Shown here one piece after another: positions 7,249-16,487 of a stretch of DNA of 64,000 nucleotides. This DNA comes from an uncultured Oscillospiraceae bacterium (GTDB lineage: Bacteria > Bacillota > Clostridia > Oscillospirales > Acutalibacteraceae): assembly GCA_900541905.1 (NCBI GenBank), contig UQLQ01000002.1:1-64000 (forward strand), in the 5' to 3' direction. A program made the position numbers and the translations under genes. The notes beneath the pieces were generated by a model. The model was given only the letters and a program-made list of their open reading frames with translations, was not told the origin of the DNA and ran no database searches. Numbering within the stretch: the stretch's first letter is position 1; each line of letters starts with the position of its first letter.

Positions 7249-8760
7249 TTATAAAATCAGCGAGTTTCCGGTCATTTCTTTTGGTTGTGATACTTTCATG
7301 ACTTTCAGCATAGTTGGAGCAATATCGGCAAGGCAGCCGGTTTCTCTCAGTGTACATGGATAGCCTACCACACAGAATGGGACGGGATTGGTAGTGTGGG
7401 CGGTAAACGGTCCACCATCCTCAGCAATCATTTTGTCTGCATTGCCATGGTCAGCTGTAATCATGGTAACACCGCCAAGTTCTGTTACACGGTCGACCAG
7501 TTTTCCAACACAGGCATCAACCGCTTCCACTGCTTTCACAGCTGCCTTGAATACGCCTGTATGACCTACCATATCGCAGTTTGCAAAGTTTAGAATAATT
7601 ACATCATAAGGGTTGGATTTCAGTTTTTCCAAAAGTCTGTCAGTAACCTCATATGCACTCATTTCAGGTTGTAAATCATACGTTGCCACTTTTGGAGAAT
7701 TTACCAGAATTCGGTCTTCTCCGGGAAAAGGCGCTTCTACACCGCCATTGAAGAAAAATGTGACATGCGCATATTTTTCTGTTTCTGCAATGCGCAGTTG
7801 TTTCATGCCTAAGTTGGAAATATATTCTCCAAAAGTATTGACTAACTCTTGTGGAGAAAAAGCAACCTGAACATTGGGCATCTCCGCATCATATTGCGTC
7901 ATACAAACGTAGGTTAAAGGCATAAATCCTTTTGTGCGTGTAAAATGGTCAAAGTCAGGGTCTACCAGAGTACGTGTAATTTCTCTGGCACGGTCAGGAC
8001 GGAAGTTAAAGAATACAACCGAATCGCCCGAATTGATTTGTGCGTTTTGCGTGCAAATGGTTGGCAATAAGAATTCATCTGTGATGCCCTCTTCATAGGA
8101 TTTCTCAATTGCTGCAACAGGATCTTTTGTTTCTTTACCAATACCATTTACCATAGCATTGTAGCATTGTTCAATTCGTTCCCAGCGATTATCGCGGTCC
8201 ATAGCATAATAGCGTCCACATAATGTTGCAATTTTGCCAACGCCGATTTCATCAATTTGCAGCAGGAGCTGTTTTACATATTCGATTCCTGAAGTAGGAG
8301 AAACATCACGGCCGTCCATAAATCCGTGAATATAAACTTGTTCCAATTCGGCTTGTTTGGCTAATTTTAGAATTGCATATAAATGAGAAATATGGCTGTG
8401 AACACCGCCATCAGACAGCAAACCCATAATATGAAGCGCTTTTTTATTTTCTTTGGCATTGTTTACAGCTTGTACCAAAGCAGGATTTTCGAAAAAATCA
8501 CCATCTTGAATGGATTTTGTAATTCGGGTAAGTTCTTGGTATACAATACGTCCGGCACCAATATTGGTGTGGCCCACTTCAGAGTTACCCATTTGACCTT
8601 CAGGCAATCCGACGCTCATGCTGGAAGCTTGAATTTGGGTGATTGGGTTTTGGCTGAAAATGCGGTCTAAATTTGGTTTATTTGCAGCCTTAATGGCATT
8701 TCCATATTCCTCTGCAATGCCAAAGCCGTCTAAAATAATGAGTAAAAGTGGTTTGTTCAT
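7249..8760 (-). CDS. gpmI: 2,3-bisphosphoglycerate-independent phosphoglycerate mutase
   Basis: A 503-residue cytosolic metalloenzyme that interconverts 3- and 2-phosphoglycerate. It has the alkaline-phosphatase-like core: LLIILDGFGI at the N-terminus with the metal-binding Asp, the phosphoserine motif (QMGNSEVGHTNIGAGR, Ser about residue 60), the insertion domain with DGRDV and RYYAMDRDNRW, and the C-terminal metal ligands in NFANCDMVGHTG and ITADHGNAD. Length matches the family (about 510). A strong ribosome binding site (AAGGGAGG) precedes the ATG. It is the last gene of pgk-tpiA-gpmI, 11 bases after tpiA. Confidence 0.98.
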   Translation of the reverse strand: MNKPLLLIILDGFGIAEEYGNAIKAANKPNLDRIFSQNPITQIQASSMSVGLPEGQMGNSEVGHTNIGAGRIVYQELTRITKSIQDGDFFENPALVQAVNNAKENKKALHIMGLLSDGGVHSHISHLYAILKLAKQAELEQVYIHGFMDGRDVSPTSGIEYVKQLLLQIDEIGVGKIATLCGRYYAMDRDNRWERIEQCYNAMVNGIGKETKDPVAAIEKSYEEGITDEFLLPTICTQNAQINSGDSVVFFNFRPDRAREITRTLVDPDFDHFTRTKGFMPLTYVCMTQYDAEMPNVQVAFSPQELVNTFGEYISNLGMKQLRIAETEKYAHVTFFFNGGVEAPFPGEDRILVNSPKVATYDLQPEMSAYEVTDRLLEKLKSNPYDVIILNFANCDMVGHTGVFKAAVKAVEAVDACVGKLVDRVTELGGVTMITADHGNADKMIAEDGGPFTAHTTNPVPFCVVGYPCTLRETGCLADIAPTMLKVMKVSQPKEMTGNSLIL

Positions 8761-8771
8761 GGCAACCTCCC

Positions 8772-9542
8772 TTATGATTTACTTGCAGCGGTAACAATTG
8801 CGGCAAAGTCGGGCGCTTTTAGGGATGCTCCGCCGATTAAACCGCCGTCAACATCCGGTTGTGATAATAATTCGTCTGCATTTTTGGCGTTCATAGAACC
8901 ACCGTATTGAATAGTGATTGCGTTTGCGCAATTTTCGCAGTAAAGTTCTGCAATTGTTTTGCGAATTACAGCGCAAACTTCGTTTGCCTGCTGAGCAGTT
9001 GCAGTTTTACCTGTACCAATTGCCCAAACAGGCTCGTAAGCGATGATGATACGTTTCATCTCTTCTTTGGAGACACCACTCAATGCAATTTTTACTTGCA
9101 TTGCTACCAGTTCGGCAGTAATGCCTTGCTCACGTTGCTCCAAATATTCGCCTACACATAAGATTACAGTCAGTCCTTCATTTAGGGCTGCACGAACGCG
9201 TTGATTTACAGTAACATCTGTTTCACCAAAATATGTTCTGCGTTCGCTATGACCAATGATAACATAATTTACGCCAATTGCGGATAGCATAGAAGCAGAG
9301 ATTTCTCCGGTAAAAGCGCCGCTTTGTTCCCAGTGACAATTTTCTGCTCCAACACTGATATTGCTTCCTTTTGTTGCTTCTAATGCGGCGTGCAGGTCAA
9401 TATAGGGAACACATACTACAACATCGCAGGAAGCATTTGCTACAAGTGGTTTGATTTCCTCAATCAGCTGTGTTGTTTCTGATGGAGTTTTGTTCATTTT
9501 CCAGTTTCCTGCAATGACTGCTTTTCTCAGTTGCTTATTCAT
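8772..9542 (-). CDS. tpiA: Triosephosphate isomerase
   Basis: A 256-residue glycolytic enzyme that interconverts dihydroxyacetone phosphate and glyceraldehyde 3-phosphate. Visible motifs: AGNWKMNKT with the active-site Asn/Lys, GHSERR (catalytic His), the [15 protein letters not shown] loop (catalytic Glu, then the flexible loop) and the phosphate-binding GGSMN and GGLIGGASL segments. I start at the internal ATG (MNKQLRKAV), preceded by AGGAAAGGA, rather than 17 codons upstream; this gives the usual length of about 250. Middle gene of pgk-tpiA-gpmI, 57 bases after pgk. Confidence 0.98.
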   Translation of the reverse strand: MNKQLRKAVIAGNWKMNKTPSETTQLIEEIKPLVANASCDVVVCVPYIDLHAALEATKGSNISVGAENCHWEQSGAFTGEISASMLSAIGVNYVIIGHSERRTYFGETDVTVNQRVRAALNEGLTVILCVGEYLEQREQGITAELVAMQVKIALSGVSKEEMKRIIIAYEPVWAIGTGKTATAQQANEVCAVIRKTIAELYCENCANAITIQYGGSMNAKNADELLSQPDVDGGLIGGASLKAPDFAAIVTAASKS

Positions 9543-9599
9543 ATCTTCAATATCCTTTCCTATAAAAATAGGGTAGGTCACAGCCCACCCCAATTGTTA

Positions 9600-10796
9600 T
9601 TATTCTTTTTCCATCAGGCAGGCAATACCGGGCAATTCCAATCCCTCAATTAATTCCAAAGATGCGCCGCCGCCTGTAGAGATATGTGACATTTGTTTTG
9701 CAAATCCAAGTTTTTCTACAGCAGCTGCTGAATCACCGCCTCCAATGATGGAGTAAGCATCACTGTGGGCCAAAGCTTGCGCTACTTTAAAAGTACCTTC
9801 AGCAAAATTTTTCCATTCGGAAACGCCAAGCGGTCCGTTCCAGAAAACAGTGCCGGCATGTTCAATGGCATGTGCAAATATTTCCGCTGATTTTGGACCA
9901 ATGTCCAGACCCATCCAGCCTTCCGGAATTTGGTCTGAATCTACAATTTGCCATTGTGCGTCTTCTGCAAATTTGTTGGCAATCACATTGTCAACAGGAA
10001 TTAAGAAGTTAACTCCTTTTTCCTTTGCTTTTGCCATGATATCTTTTGCAAGCTCTAATTTGTCAGGTTCGCAAAGAGAATTGCCAATAGAATATCCCAG
10101 CGCATTGGTAAATGTATATGCCATGCCGCCGCCTACAATTAAAACATCTATTTTATCCAATAAAGCAGTAATCACTCCAATTTTATCGGACACTTTTGCA
10201 CCGCCCAAAATTGCAACAAACGGACGGGCAGGATGATTCAGAGCATTGCCAAGCACCTGTAATTCCTTTTGAATTAAATAGCCGCATACAGCAGGTAGAT
10301 AAGCAGCAACGCCTGCGGTAGACGCATGAGCACGATGAGAAGTGCCAAATGCATCATTTACATAGATATCTGCCAAAGAAGCCAATTCTTTGGCAAAGGC
10401 AGGATCGTTTGCTTCTTCTCCTTTTTCAAAGCGAACATTTTCCAGCATCATTACCTGGCCTTCTTGTAAATTGGCGCAAAGAGTTTTTGCACTTTCCCCA
10501 ACCACATCGGTAGCCATTTTTACTTGCTGTCCCAATACTTTTGAAAGGTAAGGAATAGTGGGGGCCAAAGAAAGTTCCGGCTTTACGGTACCCTTTGGAC
10601 GACCTCTGTGAGAACAAATGATTACCTTTGCATTGTGATCAATCAAATAACGTAATGTTTTAATGGACTCATCAATGCGTTTTGTATCTGTAATATTTCC
10701 TTCGCTGTCAAACGGAACATTATAGTCACAGCGAACCAATACTCTTTTTCCGGTTACATCAATGTCTTCTACGGTTTTTCTATTTAAAAAGTTCAT
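9600..10796 (-). CDS. pgk: Phosphoglycerate kinase
   Basis: A 398-residue cytosolic enzyme that transfers phosphate from 1,3-bisphosphoglycerate to ADP. It has the N-terminal substrate motif (GKRVLVRCDYNVPFD, HRGRPKG), the central LGGAKVSDKIGV nucleotide-domain entry, FWNGPLGVSEW and the C-terminal glycine-rich GGGDSAAAV and STGGGASLELIEG. Length is typical. AAGGAGA lies before the ATG. It leads the operon with tpiA and gpmI; gap is encoded 11 kb away and eno is not in the window. Confidence 0.98.
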   Translation of the reverse strand: MNFLNRKTVEDIDVTGKRVLVRCDYNVPFDSEGNITDTKRIDESIKTLRYLIDHNAKVIICSHRGRPKGTVKPELSLAPTIPYLSKVLGQQVKMATDVVGESAKTLCANLQEGQVMMLENVRFEKGEEANDPAFAKELASLADIYVNDAFGTSHRAHASTAGVAAYLPAVCGYLIQKELQVLGNALNHPARPFVAILGGAKVSDKIGVITALLDKIDVLIVGGGMAYTFTNALGYSIGNSLCEPDKLELAKDIMAKAKEKGVNFLIPVDNVIANKFAEDAQWQIVDSDQIPEGWMGLDIGPKSAEIFAHAIEHAGTVFWNGPLGVSEWKNFAEGTFKVAQALAHSDAYSIIGGGDSAAAVEKLGFAKQMSHISTGGGASLELIEGLELPGIACLMEKE

Positions 10797-10843
10797 TCAA
10801 TCAGTCTCCTTAACGTACTTATGAAAATAACCCAATCTAAATT

Positions 10844-10872
10844 ATCATATAGTATAATACTGCGTTTTTCAA
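10844..10872 (-). promoter_or_regulatory. Promoter of the pgk-tpiA-gpmI operon
   Basis: On the minus strand: TTGAAA (10872-10867), 17-base spacer, TATGAT (10849-10844), about 48 bases before the pgk start. Confidence 0.6.
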
Positions 10873-10909
10873 TAGATTCGCATGATTTTTCCCGATTGTC
10901 ACAAAATTG

Positions 10910-11413
10910 TTACCATTGAAACTCTCGTAATTGACCTTCACACGATAGAGCAGGATAGTCCCATTGACGTAAAACTTCATATGCGGCAATTGCAATTGCA
11001 TTGGATAAATTTAAACTGCGTGCCTGTGTAATCATAGGAATACGAACCGTTGTGTCGGGATGTTCATACAGCAGCGATTCCGGCAAACCGACGGTTTCTT
11101 TTCCAAAAAACAGATAACAGTTGTCAGGGTATGTAACTTCTGTATGTGTATGTTTGGCTTTTGTTGAAAAATAGTATCCTGTTTGATTAGCCTGAGGATT
11201 TTTTTCAAAAAAATCACTTAAACTGCTGTACATTGTAATATCCAGCATATGCCAATAGTCAAGACCGGCTCGTTTTAATTTTTTATCGTCAATTTGAAAT
11301 CCCATGGGACCTACCAGATGGAGTCTGGCTCCCGTTGCGGCACAGGTACGTGCTACATTTCCTGTATTTTGAGGAATTTCCGGTTCTACCATAACAATAT
11401 TCAATGTTGCCAT
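10910..11413 (-). CDS. trmL: tRNA (cytidine(34)-2'-O)-methyltransferase
   Basis: A 167-residue SPOUT-class methyltransferase. Members methylate the 2'-OH of the wobble base in certain leucine tRNAs using S-adenosylmethionine. Family motifs: VMVEPEIPQNTGNVARTCAATGARLHLVGP at the N-terminus (motif 1 with catalytic-site Asn/Arg), LFFGKETVGLPESLL in the middle, and the knot-forming RIPMITQARSLNLSNAIAIAAYE at the end. Length fits TrmL (about 155-170) rather than the longer SpoU proteins. It lies upstream of pgk on the same strand, but pgk has its own promoter. Confidence 0.93.
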   Translation of the reverse strand: MATLNIVMVEPEIPQNTGNVARTCAATGARLHLVGPMGFQIDDKKLKRAGLDYWHMLDITMYSSLSDFFEKNPQANQTGYYFSTKAKHTHTEVTYPDNCYLFFGKETVGLPESLLYEHPDTTVRIPMITQARSLNLSNAIAIAAYEVLRQWDYPALSCEGQLREFQW

Positions 11414-11555
11414 AAAATATTTCCTTTTCTGTTATTTTGTAATTTATGATTCTAATTTTTTATGAAAATTTTCTAAAGTTAAAATATTGTACGCACAAAT
11501 GGGAAAGATAAACAAAGACAGATATACTGTTAATATCAATTAGGAGGTTTGCAAC

Positions 11556-11735
11556 ATGTATCGCAGTGCAATGGGTTTTGTAAAAGGTTTGGGATTTGGC
11601 GTTTTGGCTTGTGTTGCAGCTGTGGCAATCGGCTCTCACCAAATGAGAAAAAGTCGTCGTTTCAGACGTAATGCCAACCGAACCATGCGTACTATGGATC
11701 ATTTAATGGATAATGTAGGGCACATGCTCAGATAA
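11556..11735 (+). CDS. Small membrane protein, 59 aa, unknown function
   Basis: Begins ATG at 11556 with an excellent ribosome binding site (TAGGAGG, 11541-11547) and ends TAA at 11733-11735, followed at once by a strong terminator. Residues about 5-26 are hydrophobic with glycines (GFVKGLGFGVLACVAAVAIG), one likely membrane span. Then comes a very basic segment (MRKSRRFRRN) and a tail with repeated Met/His (TMRTMDHLMDNVGHML). The layout resembles YtxH-like small membrane proteins, but I do not recognise a named family. It is shorter than usual ORF cut-offs and easily missed. Confidence 0.75.
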   Translation: MYRSAMGFVKGLGFGVLACVAAVAIGSHQMRKSRRFRRNANRTMRTMDHLMDNVGHMLR

Positions 11736-11740
11736 ACACA

Positions 11741-11776
11741 AATAGGGGTTCACAGTCTGTGAACCCCTATTTTTTA
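11741..11776. terminator. Bidirectional terminator
   Basis: A 15-bp perfect inverted repeat (11741-11755 and 11757-11771) centred on one base, flanked by T-run on the right. It serves the small plus-strand gene and overlaps the stop codon of the minus-strand mscS-like gene. Confidence 0.85.
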
Positions 11777-12688
11777 TGACTGGGTTGTTTTATTTTCGGA
11801 TTCACTGTTATTTGGTTTTATTTCCGAAGCGGTTTCTTTCTCAGAAGATGTTTGGTTCTGATTTACTTTTAAATTTTCTTTAAAATGAATATCTACTTGT
11901 GTATATGGAAGTTTGACATTGTTTAATTCAAATACTTGTTTTATTTGTTCTTCCAAACTGAACAATACATTCCAATAGTTTTCCGGAACACAGAAAACAC
12001 GGAAGGAGATTTCGATGCCGTTGGCAGCTTGTCTTAGTACCACAACCACAGGCTCCGGAGAAGATAATACCTGTTCATGTTCCTTTGCGACCTCCAGTAA
12101 TATGGTACGAACCAAATTTAAATCAGTTCCGTAGCTTACGGTATAATTAAAGTCAACACGGCGTACACCAAGTGCCGTATAGTTTGTTAAGATGCTGTTT
12201 GTAACAATGCTGTTTGGCATTACCACTTCTTTTCGGTCTAAGGTCATCAAGGTACTATACATAATTTCTACTCTTGTGACGGTACCTTCCACATTATTTA
12301 GTTGAATATAATGTCCTACTTGAAACGGTTTTGTAATTACAATCTGTATGCCGCTGGCGATATTTGCAACACTCTCCTTTAAGCCCAAGCCTAATGTGAT
12401 ACCTGCGGCTCCCAATGCTGCAAACAAAGAAGAAATATGGAAACCAAAAGGAGTAAGCGCAATAATAAACGCAAAAATTCTTAGTATGTACTTGCAAAAG
12501 GAGGATAAAAAAGTAATCACACTTTTTTCTACTCCCATTTTGGCAAGACCTTTTTTTACAAACATAATAATTAGCTTAACGGTCCACCAACCAACAATGA
12601 AAATTACAATTGCAAGCAGAAGTTTTGGCGTGACATCTGCAAGCCAGTTTAAAAAATTACTCCATATTTGAGCAAAATCCCACGACAT
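11774..12688 (-). CDS. mscS: Small-conductance mechanosensitive channel (MscS family)
   Basis: A 304-residue inner-membrane channel that opens under membrane tension and releases solutes on osmotic downshock. Three N-terminal membrane segments lie at about residues 20-40, 60-85 and 88-115. TM3 has the pore-type Gly/Ala pattern (LFAALGAAGITLGLGLKESVANIASG). Then come the beta domain (PFQVGHYIQLNNVEGTVTRVEIMYSTL) and an alpha/beta vestibule domain. The last 35 residues are polar and probably disordered (Ser, Glu, Asn). I use the inner ATG (MSWDFAQIW), 13 codons into the longest frame, because GAAAGAAG lies upstream and family members start there. Confidence 0.93.
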   Translation of the reverse strand: MSWDFAQIWSNFLNWLADVTPKLLLAIVIFIVGWWTVKLIIMFVKKGLAKMGVEKSVITFLSSFCKYILRIFAFIIALTPFGFHISSLFAALGAAGITLGLGLKESVANIASGIQIVITKPFQVGHYIQLNNVEGTVTRVEIMYSTLMTLDRKEVVMPNSIVTNSILTNYTALGVRRVDFNYTVSYGTDLNLVRTILLEVAKEHEQVLSSPEPVVVVLRQAANGIEISFRVFCVPENYWNVLFSLEEQIKQVFELNNVKLPYTQVDIHFKENLKVNQNQTSSEKETASEIKPNNSESENKTTQS

Positions 12689-12996
12689 AAAAATTCTTCT
12701 TTCTAAATAATTTTTATTTTGTATCAATATGTTATCTATAGTATAACATATTTTTCAGAAAAAGTTTGTATAAATCATAAATATTTTTATATTTTACATG
12801 CCGTTGCAATGAAATTGAAATAAGACTGAAATATATAAATAAAATGTCAAAAAAAGAGATATTTATGGGAAAAGCCTTGAAAATCATTTTTTATTATACT
12901 ATATTTTAAGAATAGAATTTTAATGATTATATTATGCTTTTGCTAAAAGCTTGTAAATACGATTTTGGTAACAGTGGATTGAGAGGGGCTTTAACA
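12689..12996. other. Non-coding stretch between divergent genes
   Basis: About 308 very AT-rich bases between the divergent mscS and MORN-protein genes. It must hold both promoters, but I could not pick out a convincing -35/-10 pair, repeat or RNA. Confidence 0.4.
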
Positions 12997-14970
12997 ATGT
13001 CGATGCCTGATAAAAATGAAAATAAAAAGCCACTGGTATTTTACTCGGTTATTTACCGTAAATATGACAGTCTGTCCGAATTGCACGGAAAATTATATCA
13101 TGTAAGATATGCTTATTTGGAAGAAGGGACTTACGGACGACGTGTAGTTGATGATATCTGCGACGGGGTTGATACCAGATGGATATATCATATTTCAAAA
13201 AGGGGTTTGAAGTGGAAAAAAGTAAAAGGGGGAAGAGTGGTACAGCGCTCTGTTCCCGAAAGGAAAGGATACGGCGTAGTAACTATTGGCAGTGACGGCA
13301 GTATTGTGAGCAATACTGTTTTTGATGATCAGCATCAATGGGTACATAATTACTACTATATGGATGACAATTTACTGACGCCTTATATTATGATTGAGCC
13401 TGCTGAACATGAGAATGCGCTGTATTTTTTGGAGTATGATAAAACGTGCGGTAAATACGCGAAACAGAAATTGTATGCTTGCCCAACTGCCTCAGGTACC
13501 GCAGTACAAAGTATGGTGAATCATGAGCTGGGTGAGCCGGAAATATGCGCGGCAACCAGCGAAGGTGATTTTTACTATTGTTCTGAGGCAGAGCGTAATC
13601 GCCGATTCAATTTGGCACAAAGTATTCGCCGGGAAGAAGACAGTATGGTGCCCAAGTGGGAAGGACTGAATATGGAAGGCATTGCACTGGAAGAGCCTGA
13701 CTTTGATCCGAATCTTGATGTATCCAAATATAACTTTAATTTTACACCGGAGCAAATGGGAATAGATGCTTTATATCGTATGCCAAACGATTTTGAATCA
13801 AATCAAGAGGAGTCTGATACAGATGGAAACACCCCAAAGCCATTTGCAGATTTTGAAACACTTCTCAATTCGAATCTTTCCGATGAGGAACTGGAAGAGC
13901 TGGAAAAAGCCAACTTGATGGCTCTTGAAGAATCTAAAAAGAAATTACAATTGGCAAAATGTGAAACAACGGATTTAAAACATGCTTTGCCGTCAGGACA
14001 ACCGAGGCATCCTGCCGCTTATGCTGCAAATCGCGAATTGTATCATGTGGAAGATGATGCAAAACCGTTTACAGACCATTCGGAAATCATAAAGGATGCT
14101 GTTGTGTCGGAGACAGATCGCGTTTGCCAAGAACCTAAAAGCAGTATGAACACCGCACAAGACAGCAAGCTGCAGGAAGTGACGGGAGCTGCTGCATCAG
14201 AAGATAAAACAAAACAATCTCGTTATACAGTTGCGGTACAGAAAGCCAATGGAAAAACACTGTGTACGCAAGAAGTATTGCGGCATACCATTTCTACATT
14301 GGAATCCTCTGCGGTAAAGCATATGCCTGAATCAAAACGTATTGTGGTAAGCGAGGAAGAAAGTTACCTGTATTTTGGACGACTGATAGACGGTTTGCGT
14401 CAAGGACGCGGCAGAACCGAAATGGAAAACGGATTTACCGCCTATGACGGCTATTACAGAGATGACAAACGTGACGGATTTGGCGCTTATTATTATAAAT
14501 CGGGACAAATTTGCTATGTTGGAGATTGGAAAGAAAACCAACGCGACGGTATAGGCGTTTCTTACACACCGCATGGAGAGAATATCCATGTGGGCAGATG
14601 GAGCGAGGATAAACCGGTTGGTACGGGAGCTATTTTTGACGGAGATGGCAATTTGTCCTTTGTCGGCAAAATAGAGAACGGTATGCGTCAAGGGGTAGGT
14701 ATTTCTTACAAAGTGGAAGACGGTACGATTTTTGTTGGAAAGTGGAAAGATAATATTCCTACCGGAAAAGGCTCTGAGTTTGACGGAGACGGAAATCTCA
14801 TTTACACAGGTATGTGGAAAGACGGTAAACGTCATGGGTTTGGTACAGAATATAACAAAGAAGGAAAAATTGTTTTTACAGGCGAATGGGAAAACGATCA
14901 ATATCTGGACGGTGTTTTGTATCAAAAAGTGACGCAGGATGACAACAAGGAACCTGAAATTGATTTTTAA
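12997..14970 (+). CDS. MORN-repeat protein with uncharacterised N-terminal domain
   Basis: A 657-residue protein, no signal peptide or membrane segment. Residues 1 to about 220 form a globular region (starting PLVFYSVIYRKYDSLSELHG) that I do not recognise. About 220-430 is acidic and low in order (a DEELEELEKANLMALEESKKK helix among polar stretches). About 440-645 holds at least seven MORN-type repeats, each near 23 residues with the G-x-W/Y-x-x-G/D-x-x-x-G-x-G pattern (YVGDWKENQRDGIGVSY, FVGKWKDNIPTGKG, YTGMWKDGKRHGFGTEY). MORN repeats commonly mediate protein or lipid contacts. The start at 12997 is preferred because GAGAGGGG precedes it; a longer frame begins 21 codons earlier without a good site. 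Its downstream neighbour is a metallo-beta-lactamase-fold protein. Function unknown. Confidence 0.8.
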   Translation: MSMPDKNENKKPLVFYSVIYRKYDSLSELHGKLYHVRYAYLEEGTYGRRVVDDICDGVDTRWIYHISKRGLKWKKVKGGRVVQRSVPERKGYGVVTIGSDGSIVSNTVFDDQHQWVHNYYYMDDNLLTPYIMIEPAEHENALYFLEYDKTCGKYAKQKLYACPTASGTAVQSMVNHELGEPEICAATSEGDFYYCSEAERNRRFNLAQSIRREEDSMVPKWEGLNMEGIALEEPDFDPNLDVSKYNFNFTPEQMGIDALYRMPNDFESNQEESDTDGNTPKPFADFETLLNSNLSDEELEELEKANLMALEESKKKLQLAKCETTDLKHALPSGQPRHPAAYAANRELYHVEDDAKPFTDHSEIIKDAVVSETDRVCQEPKSSMNTAQDSKLQEVTGAAASEDKTKQSRYTVAVQKANGKTLCTQEVLRHTISTLESSAVKHMPESKRIVVSEEESYLYFGRLIDGLRQGRGRTEMENGFTAYDGYYRDDKRDGFGAYYYKSGQICYVGDWKENQRDGIGVSYTPHGENIHVGRWSEDKPVGTGAIFDGDGNLSFVGKIENGMRQGVGISYKVEDGTIFVGKWKDNIPTGKGSEFDGDGNLIYTGMWKDGKRHGFGTEYNKEGKIVFTGEWENDQYLDGVLYQKVTQDDNKEPEIDF

Positions 14971-15003
14971 TTGACAGGTTTGCATGAATATGTAAAGATA
15001 ACA

Positions 15004-15047
15004 CATGGAACTTTCTATCACAACCAGAAGAAAGTTCCATGTTTTCA
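15004..15047 (+). terminator. Rho-independent terminator after the MORN gene
   Basis: Perfect 13-bp stem (15004-15016 with 15029-15041) and T-rich tail. It separates the MORN gene from the next gene by 132 bases in total. Confidence 0.8.
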
Positions 15048-15102
15048 TTTTGATATATGACAATTGCGATAATATTTTATGCAGAGTAGGAGGTGGGAGA
15101 GA

Positions 15103-16434
15103 ATGGACTGGGTAGAACTGCATAACGTAGAGTTTGGTGATTGCACGGTATTGGGCGGTAACGGTCAAATGTTAATGGTTGATTGCGGGTCTTTGAATTC
15201 TATTTTGGGAAAAGGTGCTTGTAAATTTGATGAATATGCAAGACGGTTAACAAAACGGTATGCTCCAATTGAGCAGAGGCATGGTATGATTTCTCATTTT
15301 CATAAAGATCATGTGAATGGTTTTTCTTCCATTTTGCAGGAAGAGCCCTTGTTCTTCCAACGTATTTATTTGCCTCCTGCGCCTCAGGACAGCAATGGAA
15401 ATCCTCTTCTGCTGGAATTTGCACTGCTGGTTTATACATTTATAACAGAAAAAAGTGATTATAGTGAGTTGGTAGATAATATTGTAACAGCGTTCAGCCG
15501 CATGCGCAGTTTGTCCAGTACGCAAAGTCTCGCTGTTTTATGTCAGGGCGACCAATTTCAACTGGACGACATCACTTATGAGGTGCTTTGGCCAAAGCAA
15601 ACGGAATATCCGTATTCAGAATCTTTTTATGAAGTGGTGGAACAGGCGAATCGATTGCTTACAACCACATGGGGAAATCATGCAGAACTGTTTTTGAATT
15701 ATAAAGACGCTTTTTGTGATTGCTATTTACGCTGTGTAGACTTACTTTCCCTCCACAGTTCTGCTGCATTGGAGGAAAAGAATGAAGCGATTTCTCAACT
15801 GGAAGCCATTTTGTGTGGAATTGATGAGATGATTTATGAATTAAATTCATTGCCCGTTGCACAGGATGTTGCGGAGCTGATAGGCTCCCAAAAAGCGCGT
15901 ATGCGTTTTGGAAAAGAACTAAACGGTTCCAGTATTATCTTTCAAAATCAAAAGCAGAACCGTTGGTTCCAAAACAAACATACACGGGAGGATATTCTGT
16001 TTACGGGAGATGCAACACCAAATACCATGGAGAAAATTTCAGAAATGCTCCATGACAGATACTATTTGGTAAAAGCCCCTCACCATGGTACAAGTTCCGA
16101 GTGGTGGGAAGGGTGGAACACCATAGAGATAACTCATATGTTAATCAGCAACGGTCATCACTCTGCGGGAGGAATGATTGGTGAAGAATATGTGTTATTG
16201 CCTGCAATCAAACATTGTACCAATTGTACAAGGTGCCGATGGTATGTGGAAAAAGGAAAGTGCTGCAATCGGAAAAAGAAATGCAAAGAAAATGAACATC
16301 GTTCCCATAAAGTAAAAAAATGTCCCGCAAATCAACCGCAGCAGACAGATGATATGCGTGGGTGCGATATTTATACAGTCAGTCCTTTGGGAACTTATGC
16401 TTGTAACTGTAAAGAACAGCCGCGATTAGAATAA
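15103..16434 (+). CDS. Metallo-beta-lactamase-fold hydrolase (ComEC-like) with Cys-rich C-terminal tail
   Basis: A 443-residue soluble protein. The N-terminus (VELHNVEFGDCTVLGGNGQMLMVDCG) and the metal-site motif HFHKDH (about residues 65-70) are those of the ComEC/Rec2-like metallo-beta-lactamase group, followed by TGDATPNTM and KAPHHGTSSEWWEGW near residues 304-345. An insertion of about 130 residues lies between. The last ~75 residues carry ten cysteines (HCTNCTRCRW, KCCNRKKKC, then four more), which could bind metal or make a zinc-ribbon-like module; this is unusual for the family. The start at 15103 has TAGGAGGTGG upstream. It is next to the MORN-repeat gene on the same strand. Hydrolase fold is clear; substrate is unknown. 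Confidence 0.85.
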   Translation: MDWVELHNVEFGDCTVLGGNGQMLMVDCGSLNSILGKGACKFDEYARRLTKRYAPIEQRHGMISHFHKDHVNGFSSILQEEPLFFQRIYLPPAPQDSNGNPLLLEFALLVYTFITEKSDYSELVDNIVTAFSRMRSLSSTQSLAVLCQGDQFQLDDITYEVLWPKQTEYPYSESFYEVVEQANRLLTTTWGNHAELFLNYKDAFCDCYLRCVDLLSLHSSAALEEKNEAISQLEAILCGIDEMIYELNSLPVAQDVAELIGSQKARMRFGKELNGSSIIFQNQKQNRWFQNKHTREDILFTGDATPNTMEKISEMLHDRYYLVKAPHHGTSSEWWEGWNTIEITHMLISNGHHSAGGMIGEEYVLLPAIKHCTNCTRCRWYVEKGKCCNRKKKCKENEHRSHKVKKCPANQPQQTDDMRGCDIYTVSPLGTYACNCKEQPRLE

Positions 16435-16446
16435 GAGATTTAACTG

Positions 16447-16482
16447 AAAAAAGCTTTCCCTTTGTTTGGGAAAGCTTTTTTA
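16447..16482. terminator. Bidirectional terminator between convergent genes
   Basis: 14-bp perfect stem (16447-16460 with 16468-16481), 7-base loop, with A-run and T-run on either side. Confidence 0.85.
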
Positions 16483-16487
16483 GCAGC

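Noticed and set aside
6908..7357. 149-codon minus-strand frame downstream of gpmI
   Set aside because: It overlaps the gpmI 3' end, spans the operon terminator, has no ribosome binding site and shows low-complexity composition.
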